Assembly: GCF_042665095.1 (NCBI RefSeq)
Contig: NZ_JBHTBV010000007.1
Source: Gordonibacter pamelaeae
GTDB taxonomy: Bacteria; Actinomycetota; Coriobacteriia; Coriobacteriales; Eggerthellaceae
Reading direction: 5' to 3' (one strand)
Length of the DNA stretch: 64,000 nt
The position numbers and the translations under genes were made by a program. This document shows, piece after piece, positions 17,924 to 26,183 of this stretch; positions within the stretch are counted from its first letter, which is position 1; every line of letters begins with the position of its first letter. The notes beneath the pieces are model-generated. The model was not told the DNA's origin and made no database searches. It worked only from the letters and a program-made list of their open reading frames with translations.

Positions 17924-19140
17924 GCGGCACCGCCTTGCGAGTTGGCAGGCGCCGGCGGGTTCGCATCGTGCGTGCCGCCGGTGCTGCCGGCCGCGTCGGC
18001 GGCGGAGGCGTCGGCGTTCGCCGCTTCGTCCCCGGCCGGCTTGCTCTTGGCGTCAATGTCCTCTCGGTATTCCTTGACCAGGGCCTCGGCGGCTTCCACG
18101 CTGTCCACGCGCCAGCCTTCCTTCAGCCGTTCCTGGAATCCGGGTTGCAGGTCGCTCACGGACACGTCGGTCGACTCCACCAGCTCGGAATAGGTCAGGC
18201 CGAACACGTCGCCCGGCACGCCGCGGTAAATGGCCACCTTGCCGTTGTCGTCGGCGAGGTAGGCGGCGTTGTGCAGGTACTCGTTCGTGCCCCAGGCCGC
18301 GCCGCCCACGATGGCGGCGAACAGCACCAGCACGAGCGCGATGGAGAGCTTCGTCTTGCGCGCCATCTTCTTGCGGCGCACCTCGGCAAAGCCCGTGACG
18401 TCGGCCACGATGACGGTGACGTTGTCGTGGCCTCCGTTGGCGATAGCCTCGTTCACCAGCTGCGATGCGCAGCGCTGCGGGTCGCGTACACGGGCGAGCG
18501 TCGACTCTATTTCGTTGTCGCACACCATGCCCGACAGGCCGTCGGAGCAGATGAGCAGGCGGTCGCCCGTCTCCACGTTGATCTCGTACAGGTCGGGCTG
18601 GGTGTGCGGGTCGCTGCCCAAGGCGCGCGTGATGACGGAGCGGTTGGGGTGTGAGCGCGCCTCCTCGGGCGTGAGCTGGCCGGCCTCTATCATGTCGGCC
18701 ATCAGGCTGTGGTCGCGCGTGAGCTGCTGGAGCTTGCCCTGGTGCAGCAGGTAGGCGCGGGAGTCGCCCACCTGGGCGATGATCAGGCGCTCGCCCTCCA
18801 GCATGGCGGCGGTCATGGTGGTGCCCATGCCCTCGCGGCCCCGCCCTTCGTGGGCGGCGCGTATGACGGCGCGGTTCGCCTCCTCAACGGCGCGTCCGAG
18901 CGCCTCGGAGTCGGGATGCGCAGGAGCGCGCTCGGCCAGCACGTTCACGGCGATTTCCGAGGCCACTTCGCCGGCGGCGTGACCGCCCATGCCGTCGGCG
19001 ACGGCGAACAGGGGAGGCGTTACCACGAGGCTGTCCTCGTTGTGGTCGCGCAAGCAGCCGATGTCCGTGCGGCTGCCGAACGTGGTGGTGGCGCCCTTGC
19101 GCGTGTGCGGCGTGGACTTGTACGGGCGCTCGGCGGCCAT
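17920..19140 (-). CDS. PP2C-type Ser/Thr phosphatase with membrane anchor (PstP-like)
   Basis: 406 residues. The phosphatase domain (about 20-250) has metal-binding motifs RDHNEDS, VADGMGGHAAG and SDGLSGMV. A membrane helix (about 262-285) and an extracytoplasmic tail rich in Ala/Ser follow. It removes phosphate from PknB and its targets. Start overlaps the FhaB-like stop at 19140 and the stop overlaps the SEDS-PBP start, so three genes are tightly coupled. Confidence 0.93.
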   Translation of the reverse strand: MAAERPYKSTPHTRKGATTTFGSRTDIGCLRDHNEDSLVVTPPLFAVADGMGGHAAGEVASEIAVNVLAERAPAHPDSEALGRAVEEANRAVIRAAHEGRGREGMGTTMTAAMLEGERLIIAQVGDSRAYLLHQGKLQQLTRDHSLMADMIEAGQLTPEEARSHPNRSVITRALGSDPHTQPDLYEINVETGDRLLICSDGLSGMVCDNEIESTLARVRDPQRCASQLVNEAIANGGHDNVTVIVADVTGFAEVRRKKMARKTKLSIALVLVLFAAIVGGAAWGTNEYLHNAAYLADDNGKVAIYRGVPGDVFGLTYSELVESTDVSVSDLQPGFQERLKEGWRVDSVEAAEALVKEYREDIDAKSKPAGDEAANADASAADAAGSTGGTHDANPPAPANSQGGAA

Positions 19141-19553
19141 CAGGCGAACCTCACGCGGATGGCCACGTCGCCCACGTTGACCACGTCGCCGTTCTTGAGC
19201 GCTACCGGTTCGCCGATGACCTGGCCGTTAACGGCGGTGCCGTTCGTCGAGCCCAGGTCTTCCACGAACAGGTTCTGCCCCATGAGGGAGAAGCGCGCGT
19301 GGCGGCCGGACACGTAGCCCGCGCCCACCACGATGTCGGCGCCGGGGCTGCGGCCCACGATGACGGGGCCGCGCACGACGATGGACACGCCGCGCAGCTC
19401 CTTCGGCCCGCGCTCCACCGACAGGTTCCAGGTGCGCTCTTTCTTGCGCTGTCCGCGCACGAGGCCGATGCCGGTCTTCATGAGGGCGAACAGGAACAGG
19501 TACAGCAAGGCTACGAACAGCAGGCGTCCGATCAGCAGTACGACGTCGATCAC
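19140..19553 (-). CDS. FHA-domain protein (FhaB-like)
   Basis: 137 residues. An N-terminal membrane helix (VVLLIGRLLFVALLYLFLFALM) is followed by an FHA domain with VGRSPGADIVV, SGRHARFSL and DLGSTNGTAVNG, the phosphothreonine-binding loops. FhaB/FipA is a substrate and partner of PknB-type kinases and links them to wall synthesis. It lies between FhaA-like and PP2C genes. Confidence 0.9.
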   Translation of the reverse strand: MIDVVLLIGRLLFVALLYLFLFALMKTGIGLVRGQRKKERTWNLSVERGPKELRGVSIVVRGPVIVGRSPGADIVVGAGYVSGRHARFSLMGQNLFVEDLGSTNGTAVNGQVIGEPVALKNGDVVNVGDVAIRVRFA

Positions 19554-19607
19554 GAGTACACCCCTCGCTCTGTGCGGTTAACAACTATCACGCGTGCGCC
19601 TTTCGCG

Positions 19608-20861
19608 TCATTGGGCCTGGGTGAACACGAAGTTGGTCATGCCGATGGTGATGCGGTCGCCCTCGCGCAGCGGGTGCGTGGCGATCTCCGCGCCGTTGAC
19701 GAGCGTGCCGTTCGTGGAGCCCAGGTCGGTGATGGTCCAGACGCCCTGGGGCTCGAAGCGCAGCTCGGCGTGGGTGCGGCTGGCGTTGATGTCGTGGACG
19801 ACGATGTCGTTCTTCGACTCGCGGCCCATGAGCAGGCGCGCCGAGGCCAGCGAGTAGGTGCGGTTGTTCGTGGTGTCGATGAGGCTGGCGCGCACGGCGG
19901 CCTGGTTCGGCACGGGGCTCGCCTGCGCCGCGCCGCCTGCGAACACCACCGTGTCGGCGGCGACGGGGGCACCGGCGGGTACGGCTGCGCCGGGCTGGGC
20001 GCCGTAGGGGGCCGCCGCTGCGGCGGCGCCGGCCATGCCGGCCGCGGCCGCTCCCATGGCGACGGGGGCGGCTGCGGCCGCTGCGCCGGAGACGGGTGCG
20101 CCCTGCGAGCGGCCGTTCTGGCGGTAGTCGTCGAAGTCTTGGCTGTCGAACGTGTACTCGCCGTAGTCGATGGAGTAGTCGATCTCGTCCTCGGGCACGT
20201 AGGGCAGCGGCGGCTTGCCGTTCGGGTCGAAGTCGCCGTAGGCGTTCTGCGCGCCGAACTCGTCGAAGCCGGCGTCGATATCCTGGTAGGGCTGGGGATG
20301 CTGATAGGCGGGCGCCGGGGCGCTGTAACCGCCGGCGGGAGCTGCGGGCGCGGGCTGGCCGTAGCCGTAGGGCTGCGCGGGCGCGGCGCCGTAGCCGGGC
20401 GCGGGCGCCGGGGCGCCGTAGCCGGCCGGGGCCTGACCGCCGCCGATGCCGTAGCGCTGCATCTCCTCGGCGCGCAGCTGGGCGATGATGGGCGCCGCCA
20501 CCGGCTCGGCGATGACGTCGAACTTGCCGTGCTTCAACCCGTCGTCCACGATGAAGCGCACGAGCGGCTGGCCGTCCATGACCAGGCCCTCGTCCGCGGC
20601 CTTCGCCGCCAGGTACGTCTCCGTCTCGCCGGCAAGCGTGGGGTAGTAGCCGAACAGGCGCTGGTCGTCGTCGGGGTTGACGAGCACCGTGTAGAGCGTG
20701 GGGGCGTACTGCTTGCCGGCGCCTACCATCTTCTCGCGGCGCATCTGCTTCTCGGCCTTCTTGGCAATCTGCACGGGCGAGATGGGCGCGTTGGCCATGC
20801 GGTCGGCCGCTCCCTCGAACGTGTCCTCCATCTTGCCCTCGAACCTCGAAAGAAAGCCCAT
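19608..20861 (-). CDS. FhaA-like protein: DUF3662 and FHA domains
   Basis: 417 residues. The N-terminal domain (about 1-130; starts MGFLSRFEGKMEDTFEGA) matches the DUF3662 domain of actinobacterial FhaA. A long Pro/Ala/Gly/Tyr-rich linker (about 155-320) follows, then a C-terminal FHA domain (MGRESKNDIVV, ASRTHAELRF, DLGSTNGTLVNG). FhaA binds phosphorylated partners of the PASTA kinase and tempers wall synthesis. ATG at 20861 with AAAGGAG upstream is chosen over a much longer open frame. First gene of the cluster. Confidence 0.9.
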   Translation of the reverse strand: MGFLSRFEGKMEDTFEGAADRMANAPISPVQIAKKAEKQMRREKMVGAGKQYAPTLYTVLVNPDDDQRLFGYYPTLAGETETYLAAKAADEGLVMDGQPLVRFIVDDGLKHGKFDVIAEPVAAPIIAQLRAEEMQRYGIGGGQAPAGYGAPAPAPGYGAAPAQPYGYGQPAPAAPAGGYSAPAPAYQHPQPYQDIDAGFDEFGAQNAYGDFDPNGKPPLPYVPEDEIDYSIDYGEYTFDSQDFDDYRQNGRSQGAPVSGAAAAAAPVAMGAAAAGMAGAAAAAAPYGAQPGAAVPAGAPVAADTVVFAGGAAQASPVPNQAAVRASLIDTTNNRTYSLASARLLMGRESKNDIVVHDINASRTHAELRFEPQGVWTITDLGSTNGTLVNGAEIATHPLREGDRITIGMTNFVFTQAQ

Positions 20862-21069
20862 TGCGTCTCCTTTATCGCACGCGCCCGGCCCGGGTGGGCT
20901 GCCTCGCGGGGGCGGCGCCGTGCGTCGCATCGTGCGCGGGGCGGGCATCGTGCGTGCATCAACGGTTCGCGCCTGCGCGACCCTGGTTGCCGTGTGTCCC
21001 TGCATATGACTATGCAATGCTCCATCTTGCCATAAACCCGTTGCCTTCTCGGCATCCTTTACGCAATCG

Positions 21070-21098
21070 TCATTATTCTGAAGAGCGAGAACCTTCAA
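21070..21098 (-). promoter_or_regulatory. Predicted sigma-A promoter of the FHA/kinase operon
   Basis: On the minus strand TTGAAG and TAATGA are 17 bases apart, in an AT-richer part of the 423-base gap (20,862-21,284). It would give a leader of about 200 bases before the FhaA-like gene. Nothing else gene-like was seen in this gap. Confidence 0.5.
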
Positions 21099-21284
21099 GA
21101 AAAGAGGGCGCGAAAATGGGGCAAGCCGCGCTTTCGCCGCGTGCGGCGCACGGCGCCGTGGAAGGGGGTCGACGTCAGGCGCGGTGCACTGCACGGCGAG
21201 AACGGGCGATGCCGCGTGGGATGGCTGCGCGGCGGGCGAGGGAGGCCGGCCCGACCGCGCTCCGTGCTGCCTGGACCGGGGGCT

Positions 21285-21755
21285 TTACCTGGCCGTGTGA
21301 TCCTCTTCCAGAATGAGGCTCACGGCTTTCTGGATGGTTTCTCGGTCGTAGGGGAGTCCCATGAAGCAGGAGTTGATGATGGCGCCTTCCATGAACGCGC
21401 AGAGGATCTTCGCGCGCTGCTCGTCCATGAAGGGCTCGCATCGGCGCAGGAACGACTCGAAGGCGCTCCTCGTGATATCTTCGACCTCGGGGTCTTCGAT
21501 GGCCGCTGCGTAGAGGGCGGCATCGGCGTGCACCCGCTGGCGGTCCGAGAGGTACTCGTTGATGAAGTCGGCAAGCGCCGTCGCGTTCTGGATTCCCTGC
21601 TCGGTGACGCGGAACGCCTCGTCGTACTCGCATTCTATCCTGCGGGCGACCTCGGCCAGGCCCTCGCGGCGCAGCTCGTCGATGCTCTTGAAATACTGGG
21701 TGGTCGAGCCCAAGGGCACACCGGCCTCTTCCGCAACCCGCCGGTTTGCCCAAGG
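21285..21755 (-). pseudogene. TetR-family regulator, 5' end lost at the element junction
   Basis: The frame carries most of a TetR regulator, from the recognition helices of the DNA-binding domain (RRVAEEAGVPLGSTTQYFKS) through the ligand-binding domain. The first 20-30 residues of the DNA-binding domain are missing. The open frame runs on to 21812 only by chance into foreign sequence (METRAVKTSQNQ...). The break lies close to 21,750, where the sequence becomes the end of an AlbA_2-type gene. This was probably an intact regulator before the element arrived. The exact break base is uncertain by about 10. Confidence 0.75.
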
Positions 21756-21945
21756 TTTGGCTGATCTGCCTGAGTGTTGATTCTGCGACGTTTTGACCGC
21801 ACGTGTCTCCATTCGGCTTCACGCCGAGGTACAGCTCGCCTCGACCGTGTTTGTTTAGGATGGCAACGACGGACACTGCGCCCTCTTTGAGCTCAGAGGT
21901 GAATTTCTTGAACTCGACCTGCTCCGTTTCGTGCCCGAGGCTCAT
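21745..21945 (-). pseudogene. AlbA_2/Schlafen-type ATP-binding protein, N-terminal remnant
   Basis: About 65 residues from MSLGHETEQVEFKKFTSEL through LNKHGRGELYLGVKPNGD and ESTLRQISQTLG match the start of the AlbA_2 (Schlafen AAA_4-like) domain, common in mobile elements as regulators. After that the sequence turns into the TetR remnant and the frame loses meaning. GGAAGGA lies ahead of the ATG at 21945. It is the first element gene at the left border and is cut at its 3' end. Confidence 0.7.
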
Positions 21946-21975
21946 AGGATCGTCCTTCCACGCTGCTCCGCCTCA

Positions 21976-22182
21976 TTATTCTTCTGGGCGTTCGTTTCGT
22001 GGTGCCGTATATTCGACCCTTCGCTTGATCTGCTCGCAGGCCCAAGCCCATTCGATGCGCTCTTGCTCGAGGCGCAGGGTGCGCAGGTTGCAGGACTCAT
22101 CCCCGGCGAGGACGAGTGCGAGGGCCTCTTGCTCGGACGGCGTGAGGTGCGAACAGGAATTATTGCTGTTCGATGGCTGCAA
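21976..22182 (-). CDS. Small hypothetical protein upstream of the AlbA_2 remnant
   Basis: 68 residues, charged and probably helical (HLTPSEQEALALVLAGDE; RLEQERIEWAWACEQIKRR). No known domain. It ends 30 bases before the AlbA_2 remnant, so both may have formed one minus-strand operon. Its DNA is less GC-rich than the core region. An in-frame start further out is not supported. Confidence 0.45.
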   Translation of the reverse strand: MQPSNSNNSCSHLTPSEQEALALVLAGDESCNLRTLRLEQERIEWAWACEQIKRRVEYTAPRNERPEE

Positions 22183-22205
22183 TTATCGCCCCCTCCTATT
22201 TTCAA

Positions 22206-22240
22206 ACCCCCTGTTCAGGGGGCTTTTTCATTTTTAGGGC
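22206..22240 (+). terminator. Hairpin with T-run near the left end of the element
   Basis: CCCCCTGTTCAGGGGG followed by CTTTTTCATTTTT reads as a terminator on the plus strand. The rest of the gap to 22,498 holds two more inverted repeats (TCTCCATA...TATGGAGA near 22,340-22,365, and GCCGCCG...CGGCGGC near 22,440) and a weak GTTGAA-N13-GGGCAT promoter-like pair at about 22,399. Confidence 0.6.
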
Positions 22241-22498
22241 ATGGAAACCTCCCGCACCCATGGCTCCGGATCCGACCGAAAGCCTATCTATCCCATGGGC
22301 GAACCGCGGAAATGCCCCCGATCGAGTTGTGTTTTTCTCTCCATATGGACCGTTTATGGAGAAAAGCGCCTTCGTTTGCCGCAAATCGCGCAACCCGCGC
22401 GTTGAAACTCCCCCTCAATGGGCATAAAGAGTCCCAGGCCGCCGCAGCCGGCGGCTTAACCTCCGAGACGGATGGCTTGGGAAGGAAGGAGCCGGGGT

Positions 22499-22834
22499 TT
22501 GGAAACGGTCAACAGGATCGTGGTGTCGGGGCTCGTGTTCGGGCCCGTGGAGTTCACGGAGCCGGACAGGGGGCCCGCGCACGCGCGCTTCTGCCTGTCC
22601 CAGGAGAAGGCGGCGGGCTCGCGCCGCGTCGAGCATAGGTTCCACTGCGTCGCGTTCGGCCCGGCGGCTATGGCCGTTGCGGCATCCCTCGCGCCCGGCG
22701 TGGCCGTGGTGCTCGAGGGCGAGCTTTCCGAGGCCCGCGCCGCGTCGTTTCTCGACGGCCGGCCCAGGAAGGCCGAGGCCGGCGGGCAAAGCGAGATCAA
22801 GGTGGCGACCTTCCTCAAGGTCGACGTCCGCTGA
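22499..22834 (+). CDS. Divergent single-stranded-DNA-binding (OB-fold) protein
   Basis: 111 residues from a TTG at 22499, which has AAGGAG at 7-base spacing (an ATG at 22472 has none). The pattern NRIVVSGLVFGPVEFT, ARFCLSQ, HRFHCVAFGPAAMAVA, GVAVVLEGELS and KVATFLKVDV follows the strands of an SSB OB fold. It lacks the acidic C-terminal tail of true SSB. It stands upstream of the replication genes and may bind ssDNA for element replication or transfer. A normal SSB is encoded at 47,474. Confidence 0.65.
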   Translation: METVNRIVVSGLVFGPVEFTEPDRGPAHARFCLSQEKAAGSRRVEHRFHCVAFGPAAMAVAASLAPGVAVVLEGELSEARAASFLDGRPRKAEAGGQSEIKVATFLKVDVR

Positions 22835-22838
22835 TATC

Positions 22839-22870
22839 GGCACGGGTCCCTGTCGGGCCTGTGCCTTTTT
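22839..22870 (+). terminator. Terminator after the SSB-like gene
   Basis: GGCACGGG pairs with CCTGTGCC (one G-U) and is followed by TTTTT, 5 bases after the stop. Confidence 0.65.
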
Positions 22871-22874
22871 CGTC

Positions 22875-22981
22875 TTGCACACCAACATACGTACGCGCAT
22901 ATGCGCATGCGCATATGCGTGGCTGCACATTTACGTTTTTGCGTGTTTGCGCGTTTATGCATCTGCGCATTTGGGTAGATA
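22875..22981 (+). promoter_or_regulatory. Stress-sigma-like promoter module R1 (replication operon)
   Basis: An alternating purine-pyrimidine tract rich in TGCG/CGCA and CATATG ends in GTTTAT (22953-22958), 14 bases, then GGGTAG (22973-22978). This matches the GTTT...GGGTA layout of SigB/SigF-type promoters. A GCGGGC/GCCCGC hairpin (22993-23008) and the start at 23035 follow. Five sister modules share the same spacing and the spacer core GCATnTGCGCA. A sigma-A reading (TTTATG, 16 bases, TAGATA) is the alternative. Confidence 0.6.
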
Positions 22982-23034
22982 CAGCTCAGGATGCGGGCGC
23001 GAGCCCGCGATGGATAACCATGGAGGGATGGCGT

Positions 23035-23403
23035 ATGGGAAGGAAAGAGTCAGCCGGGAGGCAGGCCGGCACGGCGAGGATGACGGTCGGCGATAGGTTC
23101 TGGGCGCGGCGCATCCGCCCGATCTTCGACGACGGCGACCTCACGCTCGAGCAGAAGTCGGTCTTCTGCTGCATCGTGGCGCGCGATCCCATGTCGGTGG
23201 CGATCGAGTGCCCGGCGCGCGACATCGCGGCGGCCGAGGCCGGCCTGCCGCGCCGCGACTACGACGAGGCGCTGGCCGCGCTCGAGCGCGGCGGCTACAT
23301 CGTCGACATCGTGACGCCCTACGGCGAGGACCGGGACGGGGAGCTCTGCATGGTCCCGATCCCCGCCGAGGTCGTGAGGGAGGGGGTGCAGCGCCGTGAG
23401 TAG
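23035..23403 (+). CDS. Small helical protein ahead of the replication initiator
   Basis: 122 residues. The middle (DLTLEQKSVFCCIVARDPMSVAIECPARDIAAAEAGLPRRDYDEALAALERGGYIVDI) reads like a winged-helix DNA-binding domain related to replisome-organiser proteins. ATG at 23035 has GGAGGG 7 bases upstream. It ends 16 bases before the likely start of the Rep gene and is probably made from the same mRNA, driven by module R1. The exact role is not known. Confidence 0.7.
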   Translation: MGRKESAGRQAGTARMTVGDRFWARRIRPIFDDGDLTLEQKSVFCCIVARDPMSVAIECPARDIAAAEAGLPRRDYDEALAALERGGYIVDIVTPYGEDRDGELCMVPIPAEVVREGVQRRE

Positions 23404-23419
23404 CGCAAAGGAGCGCGGC

Positions 23420-24808
23420 ATGGCGGCACAGCCCGCCGGCCGCACCCGCGACGAGCTCGACGAGACGTTCGAGATCCTGGACCGCGACGGCGCGGTCGTC
23501 GTCTTCGGCGGCGATCTCATGGAGCGCGGCTTCGGCATCGTCTCGGCCAAGGCGACCGAGGACACCCGCCTGTCGTCGTCGGCCAAGGGCGTCTACGCCT
23601 ACTTCTGCGCCCATGCCGGCGCGGGCACCCACGTGCTGTTCCCGTCTGTGGACACGATCTGCGCCCACCTCGCGATGTCGCGCAACACCTACTACCGCCA
23701 CCGCCGAACCCTGGTCGAGTGCGGCTACATCAGCGTGCACCAGGGTCGCGCGCAGGGCCAAGGGCGCTATCTCTCGAACCGCTACGTGGTCAATGCCGAG
23801 ATCCCCGAGGAGCGCCGTTTCGTGCCTGTCGATAACTCGAAATCGACTGGGGCGGGCGCTGTTGAAAACTTGCCGGGGGAGGGGGTTGAAAACGAGGTTA
23901 TCAACAACCCGCAGGATTCGCCGTGTACCAAAAATTGGTACACGGGCGACCAAACTAACGTTAGTTTGCAACTAGATTCACCGTGTACCAAAAATTGGTA
24001 CACGGGCCCAACTGGGGAAACGATTTCACCGTGTACCAATTTTTGCGACACTAACAAGGATGTTGTTATTGATGTTAGTGGGAGAGGGCGCGCGGGCGCG
24101 CTGCCGTCTGTCGAAGACCCGGTCATGTCGAAGGCTGCGGGCGACTCGGTCACGGTCGTGAGGGTCGCATCGGAGGCCGGCCTTGGGCTCGAGACGGAGG
24201 TCCCGGTCCCAAACGCCGAGGTGCTTGCCCTCATGCGCATGTCCATCGGCAAGGCGGAGGTCTTCGCCGACGTCGCCGAGGCTTATGCCCGCGCCCTCGC
24301 GGACGGCTGGACGCTTCCGCGCATCGGTCGCGCCTACGACACCTACCGCCGCGAGTACGCGGCATCGCATACCGACGGGCGCTACATCATGTCGCTGCCC
24401 AAGTTCCTCGCCGCCGGAAACGGCCTGAGGTTCTACGACCTGAGGGCCGATCTCGTCGATTCCGGCGCCGTGGCCGCAGCCGAGGAGAAGGCCGCCCCGT
24501 CGAAGGCGCCGACCCGCGAGCAGGTCCGAAAGTACGTGCACGAGAAGGGCTATGACGCCCCCGACCCGGACAATCCCGCCTACCGCGTGATCGACCCCGA
24601 CGAGTTCTTCGACTACTACGAGGCCACCGGCTGGGTCCGCGCGGGCGGCGTGCCGATCGTCCGATGGAAGAACGTCGTGAACACCTGGCGCCGCAAGCCC
24701 GCGCCGCGCTCCGCCCGTAAGTCCGGCCCGTCTGGCGCGAAGAGGGCCATGAGCGTCGCCGAGCGCGTGGCCGCCGACAGCGATTTCAGCGAGTTCAACG
24801 ACGATTAG
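23420..24808 (+). CDS. Replication initiator (HTH replisome-organiser type)
   Basis: About 462 residues. The N-terminal winged helix (about 45-130; TRLSSSAKGVYAYF, SVDTICAHLAMSRNTYYRHRRTL) is of the plasmid/phage initiator type. The middle (about 168-212) is low complexity with the repeated peptide SPCTKNWYTG, because the DNA carries palindromic iterons here. The C-terminal module (about 365-430; REQVRKYVHEKGYDAPD, DEFFDYYEATGW) recurs in the next gene. ATG at 23420 has AAAGGAG at 6 bases; a GTG at 23396 is the longer option. It should open the origin and load the helicase with the DnaC-like partner. Confidence 0.8.
   Translation: MAAQPAGRTRDELDETFEILDRDGAVVVFGGDLMERGFGIVSAKATEDTRLSSSAKGVYAYFCAHAGAGTHVLFPSVDTICAHLAMSRNTYYRHRRTLVECGYISVHQGRAQGQGRYLSNRYVVNAEIPEERRFVPVDNSKSTGAGAVENLPGEGVENEVINNPQDSPCTKNWYTGDQTNVSLQLDSPCTKNWYTGPTGETISPCTNFCDTNKDVVIDVSGRGRAGALPSVEDPVMSKAAGDSVTVVRVASEAGLGLETEVPVPNAEVLALMRMSIGKAEVFADVAEAYARALADGWTLPRIGRAYDTYRREYAASHTDGRYIMSLPKFLAAGNGLRFYDLRADLVDSGAVAAAEEKAAPSKAPTREQVRKYVHEKGYDAPDPDNPAYRVIDPDEFFDYYEATGWVRAGGVPIVRWKNVVNTWRRKPAPRSARKSGPSGAKRAMSVAERVAADSDFSEFNDD
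23921..24080 (+). repeat. Palindromic iterons inside the rep gene; candidate oriV
   Basis: CCGTGTACCAA-AAA-TTGGTACACGG occurs at 23921-23945 and 23981-24005, each a palindrome with perfect 11-base arms. A half copy CCGTGTACCAA lies at 24029-24039. Between them is the perfect palindrome CAAACTAACGTTAGTTTG (23951-23968), and CACTAAC...GTTAGTG closes the array (24049-24080). Initiators of this class often carry their origin within their own gene. The block is AT-richer than its surroundings. Confidence 0.65.
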
Positions 24809-24830
24809 CTCAGACGGAGGGAGAACCGAG

Positions 24831-25862
24831 ATGAACGACACGCAAGCGCAGGCGAGGCCGAAAAGGCCCGCGCTCGAGGAAGTCGAGGCCTACGTCCGCG
24901 GGAAGGGCTACGACGACCGCGGCTCCGCCAACGCCTTCTACGGCAACTTCTTCTACGCATACCACGATGCCCGCGCCTGGCGGCGCGCGGACGGCACGCC
25001 GGTGCTCGATTGGAGGGCGGAGGCGGACGCGTGGCACGAGATGGGGCCGCATTACCTCGAGCCGGAGCACCCGGCCCCCGCCGCGGCGCCCGTTCGGACT
25101 CCGGTGCCAGCGGCGCCCGTGCCCGAGGCCCCGGCTGCAACAGCCGCGCCGCTTCCCGTCGGCGGCGCCCTGCCTCCGCTCGAGATCGCGGACGTGGCCG
25201 CCCTCGCCGCGACCGATCCCGCGTTCCATGAGGCGGTCGTGCGCAAGACCGGCATCCCGCCGCGCTTCGCCCGCCGCATCGCCGAGGGAGTGGCCGCCCC
25301 GGAGCATGCCTACGACGCGCGCCTCGCGCACGGCGGCGGGCTGTACATCTACGGTCCGCGCGGGGTCGGCAAGACCGAGATGGCGTGCCGCATCGCCTAC
25401 GACTACGCCGGCTCGCGCCTCGACCCCCGCTTCGGCAACTGGGCGTACCGGCCCGTCCCGAAGGGCAGGTCCAAGCACGGCATCAAGTTCGTTGTCTCGG
25501 CGGACCTCATGACCGAGCTCCGCTCGACCTTCGACAAGGGCGGCGACAGCGAGGCCGACGTAATCCGCAGGTACGTGAACGTCCCGGTCCTGATCATCGA
25601 CGACCTGGGCAAGGACTCCTCGACCCAGTGGGTGCTCGCGAAGCTGTTCCAGATCGTCAACGGCCGCTACGAGGCCGAGCGCGCCACGATCGTCACCAGC
25701 CAGTACACCCAGGCGGGCCTCGCCGCGGTGCTGTCGGAGTACGGCCGCAAGGAGGACGCCCTGGCTATCGTCTCGCGCCTGGCCGAGATGACCGAGCGCG
25801 TCAAGATGGACGGCCCGGACCGCCGTATGGCGCCCTGCGATGCCGAGGGGGCCGGGCGATGA
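24831..25862 (+). CDS. DnaC/IstB-like helicase loader ATPase
   Basis: 343 residues. AAA+ ATPase in the C-terminal half: Walker A GPRGVGKTE, Walker B VLIIDDLGKD, sensor region TIVTSQY. The N-terminal 60 residues (LEEVEAYVRGKGYDDRG, FYAYHDARAW) repeat the module that ends the Rep protein, then a Pro/Ala linker follows. DnaC-type proteins load the replicative helicase onto ssDNA at an origin opened by the initiator. The gene follows rep by 22 bases and its stop overlaps the next start. Confidence 0.85.
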   Translation: MNDTQAQARPKRPALEEVEAYVRGKGYDDRGSANAFYGNFFYAYHDARAWRRADGTPVLDWRAEADAWHEMGPHYLEPEHPAPAAAPVRTPVPAAPVPEAPAATAAPLPVGGALPPLEIADVAALAATDPAFHEAVVRKTGIPPRFARRIAEGVAAPEHAYDARLAHGGGLYIYGPRGVGKTEMACRIAYDYAGSRLDPRFGNWAYRPVPKGRSKHGIKFVVSADLMTELRSTFDKGGDSEADVIRRYVNVPVLIIDDLGKDSSTQWVLAKLFQIVNGRYEAERATIVTSQYTQAGLAAVLSEYGRKEDALAIVSRLAEMTERVKMDGPDRRMAPCDAEGAGR

Positions 25863-26059
25863 GACGCCGTGCCCCCCAGGAGGGGCGCAGCTACAAGCAG
25901 GCCCTCTACTCCGTCGTCCTGCTGGTGCCGCGCCTCCCGCGACCCGAGCGCACCGGGACGGTGAGGGTCCTGCTCGACTTCATCGCCGACCTCTGGGAGC
26001 TGGACCGGTCGCGCGTCGATGCGGACTTCGCATCGCTCGTCCGCGGGCTTCCTCGCTGA
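25859..26059 (+). CDS. Small hypothetical protein of the replication operon
   Basis: 66 residues, basic at the N-terminus (MRRRAPQEGRSYKQALYSV) with an acidic helical end (LDFIADLWELDRSRVDADF). The ATG overlaps the stop of the DnaC-like gene (ATGA), so it is translated with it. No domain recognised. Last gene of the operon before module R2. Confidence 0.65.
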   Translation: MRRRAPQEGRSYKQALYSVVLLVPRLPRPERTGTVRVLLDFIADLWELDRSRVDADFASLVRGLPR

Positions 26060-26064
26060 CGTCC

Positions 26065-26129
26065 GCACGGGTATGCACATGCGCGTCCGCACATCTGCGC
26101 GTTTGCGCATGCGCATACCTGCACAGATA
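26065..26129 (+). promoter_or_regulatory. Degenerate module R2 of the stress-sigma-like family
   Basis: The same alternating tract (TGCACATGCGCG, CATCTGCGCG) ends in GTTTGC (26101-26106), 17 bases, then CAGATA. The spacing equals the other modules but GGGTA is replaced by GCACA, so activity is doubtful. A GAGGGCGC/GCGCCCTC hairpin follows (26139-26162). Confidence 0.4.
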
Positions 26130-26183
26130 CACACATACGAGGGCGCACGGCCGCGCGCCCTCCCTGAGGGATTGGGGTTTCCC

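Noticed and set aside
15063..18056. A 997-codon frame overlapping the SEDS-PBP gene on the same strand.
   Set aside because: Shifted reading of the same DNA; only the 932-residue frame has membrane helices and catalytic motifs.
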